DNA from: Chaetorhynchus papuensis
Taxonomy: Eukaryota > Chordata > Aves > Passeriformes > Rhipiduridae
Length of the DNA stretch: 64,000 nt
Assembly: GCA_013396525.1 (NCBI GenBank)
Contig: VWYX01001152.1
Location: 176,355 to 240,354 of the forward strand
Direction of reading: 5' to 3'
Each line of letters begins with the position of its first letter. Within the stretch, counting starts at the first letter, position 1. A model generated the notes under the pieces. That model saw nothing but the letters and a program-made list of their open reading frames with translations. It was not told the origin of the DNA and did not search any database. Shown piece by piece: positions 60,501 to 64,000 of the stretch. The position numbers were made by a program, and so were the translations under genes.

Positions 60501-62004
60501 TTTTTAAAGTATGTGCATCTGTGCATGAGTTGGTTGTGGAGAAATGCTGGTATATTGAATGCATATTTAAAATATTTCTCCAGTCTTCTCCAGCCACAAC
60601 TGTTACATCTCCTAGTTCTACTCCAGCAAAAACTATTGATACATCTCCTCCAGTAGATCTTTTTGCAACTTCATCTACAGCTGCTCCAGTCAGGTAAGCT
60701 AAAAAGTGTATTTCAGTTACTGAGCTTGATGTGGGTTCCATAGTCCTACTTGTAACAGGAGGCTTGCCTGAAAGGCTTGGCTTCTTTTACAAGTAGTGTA
60801 CATCAGTCTTTAATGGTCTACTGGTTATTCTACCAGAATAGATCACAAATAAACTCTAACACAAAAAAAACCCCAAACCCAAAACCCAAAACCAAAAATA
60901 CTGTACAGAAACTTCTAAATGGATAGACTGAAGTAATGTGCAAATCCAGAGTAGTCTTTGCTGTCCTTCAGGAATCTCTTCCTAAAACTGCTGAATTAAT
61001 ATTCCCTTTTCTTGCTTTTCAAATCAATTAATGAAGCACAAAGATAATGAACTTCTGAAGGTTAAAATAAAAAAATAAACATTTTACCTATGAGAAAATC
61101 TGAACCTTGCTTTCAAGTCAAAACCAGAACAAAGCGCTCTTGCTCATTGTAAACAGCAGGTGGTTGAACTCTAGAGGTGTAAAAACTCTAAGCCTGAACC
61201 AAAAGTCTGTAAGATGTAACTAATTTAAGTGTCAGGTGAAGAACTTCACTGAAGAAAGAGCTTCTGTTGGTTGTTATTTAAATGTTCTAGATGAACAAGA
61301 TCTGGTTTCCTAAGTAATTACCTGACTGGCTTAACCCATAGAAATTTTGCCAGTTCTCTTCTACCTAATGCCTGTTTATTGCCTGGAAATGCAGGTTTCT
61401 TGCTTTCTGACATGGCATGATGAAATATGGAGGTAGAATGGTGCTGGTTTCAGTCACAGCAGTTATTTTGTCTGTTTTTAGGGACCACCTGGGATTTTGC
61501 ATTTTCTGGTTTGGGGGTTGTGGTGGGGTTTCTTTTGGTTTGGTTAGTTGGGTTTGGTTTGGGTTTTTTTTTTTATTTGGTTATTTGGGGTTTTTTTAAA
61601 GAATTGTATGTCTTGTAGATCTGTTGCAATGTCATTGTCAGAAAATGGAAGTAAGTTAAGGTTCCTACCCTGGGTTGTAATATATTCTTGGGACTCACTG
61701 CACTAGAGGTATTTATGGCCACTTCTCTAATCCTAAAGCCTGAAAAAAATGTCTCTATTTCATCCAAATTAAGGTTAATTCCTATAACCCAGTCATGACT
61801 TTTTTAAAAAAAAATGATTGAAATGGCAAATTCCTCCACTATTTAATGTCTCTCTTCCTTTTCTTGGCAGCTCTTCCAAACCATCCAGTGATCTTTTGGA
61901 TCTTCAGCCAGATTTTGCTGGTACTGGGCAGGCAGCTCCGGCCCCTGCTCCTGCGGGTGCTGCTGCTGCTGCTCCTGTTGCTGCTGGAGGCACTTCATGG
62001 GGAG
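27403..62004 (+). CDS. SNAP91: SNAP91 / AP180 clathrin coat assembly protein, 5' part of gene (13 coding exons, 3' end beyond window)
   Basis: Coding exons: 27403-27532, 45667-45809, 46867-46942, 48751-48853, 50449-50542, 51700-51811, 53178-53284, 54151-54192, 57328-57398, 57805-57810, 58765-58792, 60584-60693, 61871-62004. All junctions are GT-AG and the reading frame is open for 385 codons plus one base. The product is the neuronal endocytic adaptor AP180. It binds PI(4,5)P2 and synaptobrevin/VAMP through an N-terminal ANTH domain, and binds clathrin and AP-2 through a long disordered tail to help build synaptic vesicle coats. Visible signs are the ANTH lipid-binding motif K28-A-T...P37-K-K-K-H41, the helical ANTH body to about residue 289, and DLF (329-331) and DLL (348-350) motifs. 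The sequence fits AP180 rather than its paralogue PICALM: it starts MSGQTLTDRIAAAQYSVTG, and after the ANTH domain it has SGAPSPLSK followed by an Ala/Pro-rich tail. The remaining tail exons and the stop codon lie beyond 64000. Confidence 0.97.
33225..33520 (+). mobile_element. Degraded ERVL-type LTR-like interspersed repeat
   Basis: The sequence is GC-richer than the surrounding intron and follows the pattern of a common avian LTR. It reads CTGTGAGAAGAGACCAGGAC, then GACACAGCCAGCTCC, a GAGAACGTGGGAAAAGG block and GCAGATACCCTCTGCAACCT with GTGGAAGAG. Three overlapping ORFs (121, 130 and 144 codons on the two strands) fit low stop density rather than a gene. Edges and family are uncertain. Confidence 0.45.
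41671..41690 (+). other. Strong G-quadruplex motif in intron
   Basis: GGGGCGGGGGGGGGAAGGGG can be read as four runs of four G with loops of 1, 1 and 2 bases. It is isolated in AT-rich intron sequence and lies on the non-template strand, so it would also be in the pre-mRNA. Confidence 0.75.
45667..45809 (+). CDS. SNAP91: SNAP91 coding exon 2 (residues 44-91)
   Basis: Acceptor TCTCTCCCACAG, donor GAG/GTACGT. Encodes ANTH helices with the family blocks LIQATNETNVN and WVVVFKALVTTHHLM, and ends at GNE before the FIQYL helix. The length (143 nt) completes codon 91 in frame. Confidence 0.97.
45810..46866 (+). other. SNAP91: SNAP91 intron after coding exon 2
   Basis: 1057 bases, GTACGT donor. No repeat or extra exon recognised. 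Confidence 0.85.
46867..46942 (+). CDS. SNAP91: SNAP91 coding exon 3 (residues 92-116 plus 1 nt)
   Basis: Acceptor TGTGTTGCAG, donor CATG/GTAAGC. Encodes RFIQYLASRN through FLDKSGSH, a very conserved ANTH block. The last G joins GT of the next exon to give Gly117. The stop-free stretch continues into the intron, but the GTAAGC donor and the homology fix the boundary. Confidence 0.97.
47772..47800. repeat. TG/TA dinucleotide microsatellite
   Basis: An alternating (TG)n then (TA)n tract, ATATGTGTGTGTGTATATAT followed by ATATGTATAT. Confidence 0.85.
47803..48450 (-). other. 215-codon antisense ORF in SNAP91 intron, probably non-coding
   Basis: The longest uninterrupted ATG-to-stop ORF in the window. 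The translation is rich in K, S, T and F, has no signal peptide, clear domain or repeat, and matches no family I know. Antisense to the host gene, with no CpG island or obvious promoter. Long for AT-rich DNA but not beyond chance in 128 kb of two-strand sequence. Confidence 0.12.
48751..48853 (+). CDS. SNAP91: SNAP91 coding exon 4 (residues 117-150 plus 2 nt)
   Basis: Acceptor CTGTTTTTTGCAG, donor AAAGG/GTAAGC. Encodes the YDMSTFIRRYSRYLNEK helix and FDFARVKK, part of the basic face of the ANTH domain. The two trailing bases GG join A of the next exon to give Gly151. Confidence 0.97.
48854..50448 (+). other. SNAP91: SNAP91 intron after coding exon 4
   Basis: 1595 bases. Holds a poly(A) run at about 49370-49385 and an 8-bp inverted repeat at 50281-50306 (TCATGCCA / TGGCATGA). 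Nothing else supported. Confidence 0.85.
50449..50542 (+). CDS. SNAP91: SNAP91 coding exon 5 (residues 151-182)
   Basis: Acceptor CCCTCTTGCAG, donor TTTGAT/GTATGT. Encodes AEGVMRTMAPEKLLKSMPIL and QIDALLEFD of the ANTH domain. Small differences from the mammalian protein (AEG where mammals have ADG, QEQ where mammals have QGQ) are conservative. The exon ends exactly on a codon boundary. Confidence 0.96.
50543..51699 (+). other. SNAP91: SNAP91 intron after coding exon 5
   Basis: 1157 bases. No repeat or extra exon recognised apart from a short T run near 51297-51303. Confidence 0.85.
51700..51811 (+). CDS. SNAP91: SNAP91 coding exon 6 (residues 183-219 plus 1 nt)
   Basis: Acceptor TTTATTTGCAG, donor CTAG/GTAGGT. 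Encodes VHPNELTNGVINAAFMLLFK and ends at INLL. Leu219 corresponds to the CALM residue known to contact the VAMP SNARE helix. A second possible donor GTAAC lies 4 nt downstream, but only 51811 keeps the frame into the next exon (Glu220). Confidence 0.96.
51812..53177 (+). other. SNAP91: SNAP91 intron after coding exon 6
   Basis: 1366 bases. About a third is occupied by a CR1 tail in antisense orientation (see 52147-52500). The rest is plain AT-rich sequence. Confidence 0.85.
52147..52500 (-). mobile_element. CR1 LINE 3' end, antisense in SNAP91 intron
   Basis: The + strand carries the familiar reverse complement of a bird CR1 tail. It begins TCACAGAATCAGTTAGGTTT, then AAGACCTTTGAGATCATCGA, CACCTCCAGGGATGATGACT, GTGAAGAATTTCTTCCTAAT, TGTCCTCTTGTCCTGTCGCT and TTTCAGGTAGTTGTAGAGAG. 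The pattern is well preserved to about 52485 and then fades. It has no reverse-transcriptase ORF, being a 5'-truncated copy. It is the best single marker in the window for an avian genome. Confidence 0.92.
53178..53284 (+). CDS. SNAP91: SNAP91 coding exon 7 (residues 220-255)
   Basis: Acceptor TTATTTCTTTAG, donor GCAGAG/GTAAGT. Encodes EKFFEMKKGQCKDALEIYKR and FLTRMTRVSEFLKVAE, the late ANTH helices. Met244 is at the position that pairs with Leu219 in SNARE binding in CALM. The exon ends on a codon boundary. Confidence 0.97.
53285..54150 (+). other. SNAP91: SNAP91 intron after coding exon 7
   Basis: 866 bases of ordinary AT-rich intron; nothing else seen. Confidence 0.85.
54151..54192 (+). 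CDS. SNAP91: SNAP91 coding exon 8 (residues 256-269)
   Basis: A 42-nt exon, acceptor TTTATCTCCACAG, donor ACACAG/GTGAGC. Encodes QVGIDKGDIPDLTQ exactly, a block shared by AP180 and CALM near the ANTH C-terminus. Skipping it would keep the frame. Confidence 0.96.
54193..57327 (+). other. SNAP91: SNAP91 intron after coding exon 8
   Basis: 3135 bases. Contains a possible diverged CR1 tail (about 55010-55200) and T-rich runs near 55824-55842. A 70-codon hydrophobic ORF at 56507-56719 is taken as chance. Confidence 0.85.
55010..55200 (-). mobile_element. Possible diverged CR1 LINE tail
   Basis: GGAAGGAAGGGATCCACAAT followed by ATAATCTCATCCAACTTCCT and a TGACCATTTCAGACTC segment recalls the reverse complement of CR1 3' ends (GAAGGGACC...ATCATC...TCCAAC). 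Only the first 60 or so bases look similar. Confidence 0.3.
57328..57398 (+). CDS. SNAP91: SNAP91 coding exon 9 (residues 270-292 plus 2 nt)
   Basis: Acceptor CTTTGCTTTCAAG, donor AACAA/GTAGGT. Encodes APSSLMETLEQHLNSLEGKK and PGN, the last ANTH helix and the start of the linker. The trailing AA is completed by T of the microexon to Asn, or by A of the following exon to Lys if the microexon is skipped. Retention of the intron would give an immediate TAG stop. Confidence 0.96.
57399..57804 (+). other. SNAP91: SNAP91 intron upstream of the microexon
   Basis: 406 bases, GTAGGT donor. The last 35 bases are pyrimidine-rich (TTTCTCTTTTACTGTTGCTT...) with two UGC triplets within 20 bases of the microexon. 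Retention would stop translation at once (TAG at 57399-57403 read in frame). Confidence 0.85.
57805..57810 (+). CDS. SNAP91: SNAP91 coding exon 10: 6-nt microexon (completes residue 293, adds 294, starts 295)
   Basis: The six bases TGAAGG are flanked by an acceptor (TTGCAATTTAG) and a perfect donor (GTAAGT). Inserting them between the neighbouring exons turns AA / A into AAT GAA GGA, giving GNNEGSGAPSPLSK, which matches the vertebrate AP180 sequence I know. Without them the join reads GNKSGAPSPLSK, still in frame. UGC triplets at 57786-57788 and 57795-57797 resemble the element used by the neuronal splicing factor SRRM4 upstream of microexons. Confidence 0.88.
57811..58764 (+). other. SNAP91: SNAP91 intron downstream of the microexon
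   Basis: 954 bases, perfect GTAAGT donor. No repeat recognised. Confidence 0.85.
58765..58792 (+). CDS. SNAP91: SNAP91 coding exon 11 (residues 295-304)
   Basis: A 28-nt exon, acceptor CCTTTTTTTTCTAG, donor AGCAAG/GTAAAT. Encodes SGAPSPLSK after the shared Gly295 codon. Serine/proline-rich linker just after the ANTH domain. Its length is not a multiple of three, so skipping it would shift the frame. Confidence 0.94.
58793..60583 (+). other. SNAP91: SNAP91 intron after coding exon 11
   Basis: 1791 bases. Holds a T-rich run at 59087-59108 and an A/C-rich stretch ending in an 11-base C run at 59616-59626. Confidence 0.85.
60584..60693 (+). CDS. SNAP91: SNAP91 coding exon 12 (residues 305-340 plus 2 nt)
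   Basis: Acceptor ATATTTCTCCAG, donor GTCAG/GTAAGC. Encodes a Ser/Thr/Pro-rich disordered segment with TIDTSPPVDLFATSS. Asp329-Leu330-Phe331 is a DLF motif of the kind that binds clathrin and AP-2. Thr309/Thr310 fall at the position of rat AP180 Thr310, known to carry phosphorylated O-GlcNAc. That correspondence is my inference from numbering and local sequence. Confidence 0.95.
60860..60899. repeat. A/C low-complexity tract
   Basis: Runs of A and C alternate (CCCCAAACCCAAAACCC...). The opposite strand is G/T-rich with three G-runs of at least three. Confidence 0.8.
61506..61597. repeat. G/T low-complexity tract
   Basis: Almost only G and T for about 90 bases, with G-runs at 61513-61517, 61525-61528, 61550-61552, 61561-61563 and 61587-61590, and a T run at 61564-61574. 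Confidence 0.85.
61871..62004 (+). CDS. SNAP91: SNAP91 coding exon 13 (residues 341-385 plus 1 nt), last exon in window
   Basis: Acceptor CTTTTCTTGGCAG, donor GGGGAG/GTAGAG. Encodes SSSKPSSDLLDLQPDF, with a DLL clathrin-assembly motif at 348-350, then a low-complexity Ala/Pro/Gly stretch with five consecutive GCT codons at 61959-61973, and ends TSWG. The final G should pair with AC of the next exon to give Asp (WGDLL in known AP180), but no such exon is visible before 64000. Confidence 0.93.
61959..61973 (+). repeat. SNAP91: (GCT)5 triplet repeat encoding Ala5 in SNAP91
   Basis: Five identical GCT codons in coding exon 13, part of a longer Ala/Pro-rich stretch with further GCT codons at 61980-61985. 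Read out of phase it is a CTG/CAG repeat. Confidence 0.9.
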
Positions 62005-63578
62005 GTAGAGAAACCTCAGTATCAGCATCTCTTCTCGCAGTCTCCATCCTCTTGCCTGGCTGAGCTGAAGTCTGCCTCTTTCTCTGCTAGCTCAGGATGT
62101 TCCCAAGTCTCTCCCAGGCTTCTGCTGACCTGACAGTCAGGCATCCCTCTGCAGCACAAGGCTGCTTCTTCTTTCCAGGGATATGCATAGTAGTATAAGC
62201 TGCTTATAAGGGCCTGACTGCAAAGCTGGGGGAGCCAGGATTATGTGACTAAAAGTGAGCAGGAAGGGGATGGATGAAGGTGAGCAGGTAGGGTAGGCAC
62301 TTCAAAACAGAAGAACCAGAACTGCTTATGTGCTTACTGGCAAGGTGGGGGCAGAAAGCAGCTCTTCTGTGCATAGAGCAAAGCCCACAGATCAATAGGA
62401 GGAGGAACAAAAATAGCTTTTTAAACAAAAATGCACGTAAAGCAAATGGTTGCAACTTAGTTCTGCTGCAAGTGTAATTACCTCTGGGAAACCTTAACGT
62501 ATTTTAATAAACTATCTTCCTTGTAGAATAATAATATGGAAATAGAAGTAGAGGGCTAGCTGCTTTCAAACAGGAATAGCTAACCAGCTCTCTGAAATCT
62601 GACCCTGTTGTTCCAGGCAGCGCTAGCAGCTGGTGATCTGGAGGACCACAGTAAATGTAGGCAGTGTTCACTCCTGTCCTGTTAAGACAAGGAATTAGGC
62701 CAGTAAATGTGATTTAATTTACACAGTTGTAAACCCATTGTGGTGTAATCTTAAGAGATCCTGTGTGGCAGCTTAATGAACTCATCAGCCCTCTCCCGGC
62801 AGGAATGCAACACTGAGTCATGCTGACTCTGCTGTCAGTGCTCATACTGGGTACTGGTGGCTTCTGCAGTCCCTGTTTCTGTTCTTAGTTGTAGTTCATT
62901 AAAGATGACATTGTACTTCAGCCACTTCATTGTGACAGGATAGCTAGGGCTGTCATGTAGACATTGTATTGCATATTCCAGTTTAATCTGCTAAATTAAT
63001 TTCTTATTTTTAAATAAAATGTCAATTTTATTAACAGAAAGGTAATCTTACCCAGAAAGCAAGACCAAAGAGTCATCTATTCTAAGATGCCTGGGACTAA
63101 TTATTCTGCAGTATTTTGATTGTGTCTTATTTGTCTTACTTTGTCATTGCCAAGCACTCAAATACAAGCTTCTGAGATGTATGGAAGAGCTAACTTTTTT
63201 AAGCAGTTGCTCATTCCTGCAATAATACAAGTATAAAAAAAATAGCCAGTAATATTGTAAAGTACTGCTTTGCATGGAAATTGAAAGCTGATTTGGTTTG
63301 CTTTTTTTCTTTTTGGACAAAACACCCATAGTTTGGAACTTAGGTGTTTTTATTCTTTTGAATTACTAAAACTTTAAAATTGACTAGTAATGCACCTAGT
63401 CTTACTCCCTGACAGAATAGCTAACTATTTTCCTGTGGCCAGAACTACTCTCATCAAGAATACCTATCTTTCAGAATAGCATTTTGGTAACTTAGTAAGC
63501 TTCAGCTTTGTCTGCTGCTTTAATGCCGGCAACAGTCCAGGTATGATGACGTGTTACTGCACTGGAATCTTGCTTGCC

Positions 63579-63605
63579 TTTTTGTTTTTGTTTTTGTTTT
63601 TTTTT
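63579..63605. repeat. (GTTTTT)n simple repeat
   Basis: Three GTTTTT-type units followed by a T run of about ten bases. Confidence 0.85.
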
Positions 63606-63639
63606 AAACTCTCTGAAAGAATAAAAATATTTCACTCAG

Positions 63640-63800
63640 AGGGTAGGGCAGTACTGAGGCAGGTCCATGATGTGAGCTAGTGAACTCTCCATTCCTGGAG
63701 ATTGTTCAAGACTTGACTAGCCAGAACCATGACTGACCTAATCTTGGGAGCAGGAGGCTGGACAAGATGACCTTCCTTCCACCCAGGACTTTTGGGAGGA
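63640..63800 (+). mobile_element. Diverged CR1 LINE tail, sense orientation
   Basis: AACTCTCCATTCCTGGAGAT, then TGTTCAAGACTTGACTAGCC and GGCTGGACAAGATGACCTTC-CTTCCA follow the order of the CR1 3' region (TCTGGAGAT...TTCAA...CTGGAC...GATGACC...CTTCCA). It is diverged, and the right end lacks a clean terminal repeat. Confidence 0.55.
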
Positions 63801-64000
63801 TGTGTAACCATGCCTCCCTGCTACTTGAGCTGTTTATTCTTCTGGGCTACAGCAAGTTAATGTGGAAACTCGTGAGAAAATAGCAGTAGAGGCAGAAAGC
63901 TGGAAGAAGTGCTGCAATTCAGAACAGCCAGGATAAATGTGAACATCAAATACTCCATGGTGCACCATCAATGCATGTCAACAATAAACAATCCTGCTTT

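Larger units (their letters stand above)
60694..61870 (+). other. SNAP91: SNAP91 intron after coding exon 12
   Basis: 1177 bases. Holds an A/C-rich tract (60860-60899) and a G/T-rich tract (61506-61597). Confidence 0.85.
62005..64000 (+). other. SNAP91: SNAP91 intron after coding exon 13, open at the window end
   Basis: GTAGAG donor; no acceptor plus exon encoding the expected DLL/DPF-rich continuation was found. Contains (GTTTTT)n at 63579-63605 and a sense-oriented CR1-like tail near 63640-63800. Confidence 0.75.

Noticed and set aside
27403..62004. PICALM (CALM) as the identity of the gene
   Set aside because: The N-terminus (TDRIAAAQYSVTGSAVARAV), the exon 2 block QATNETNVN and the Ala/Pro-rich tail after SGAPSPLSK fit AP180. 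CALM has different residues at these places and a different linker.
1..64000. CRISPR arrays, tRNA or rRNA genes, bacterial operons, defence systems
   Set aside because: No regularly spaced repeats, no tRNA-like cloverleaf and no rRNA blocks recognised; the sequence is plainly a vertebrate nuclear locus.
62005..64000. A further SNAP91 exon encoding the DLL/DPF-rich continuation
   Set aside because: No segment with an acceptor and an open frame starting AC CTC/CTG (Asp-Leu-Leu) could be found; the next exon probably lies beyond the window.

Overview
The window is vertebrate nuclear DNA, almost certainly from a bird. It is AT-rich and intron-rich with GT-AG splice sites. It carries CR1 retrotransposon tails of the type common in bird genomes and LTR fragments that resemble avian endogenous retrovirus LTRs. 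The exact species cannot be told from sequence alone; one LTR fragment resembles families I associate with songbirds.

The only gene supported with confidence is SNAP91 (clathrin coat assembly protein AP180), on the + strand. The start codon is at 27403 and 13 coding exons are visible up to 62004, giving 385 complete codons that join in frame. The gene runs off the right end of the window, so the rest of the Ala/Pro/Thr-rich, clathrin- and AP-2-binding tail is missing. The visible part covers the whole ANTH domain (about residues 1-289), including the PI(4,5)P2-binding lysines and the SNARE-binding helix surface, then the first DLF/DLL clathrin and adaptor motifs. It includes a 6-nucleotide microexon at 57805-57810.

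Layout. 1-26100: AT-rich intergenic DNA with no convincing gene. It holds an ancient CR1 remnant (about 7465-7790), a partial LTR ending near 10800, small tandem duplications, hairpins and A/T homopolymers. 26200-27420: a strong CpG island with GC boxes, CGG/CCG repeats and G-runs. This is the SNAP91 promoter and probably contains a non-coding first exon with a donor at 27028/27029. 27403-27532: first coding exon. 27533-45666: an 18-kb intron with a degraded LTR-like repeat and a strong G-quadruplex motif. 45667-54192: exons for most of the ANTH domain, separated by introns of 0.9-1.8 kb, with a CR1 tail in one intron. 57328-62004: end of the ANTH domain, the microexon, a 28-nt exon and the first two exons of the disordered tail. 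62005-64000: start of the next intron.

No CRISPR array, tRNA, rRNA, operon or other prokaryote-like system was seen. The most interesting items are the microexon with its candidate neuronal splicing signals, two exon-like segments upstream that match no gene I know, and a 215-codon antisense ORF inside an intron.
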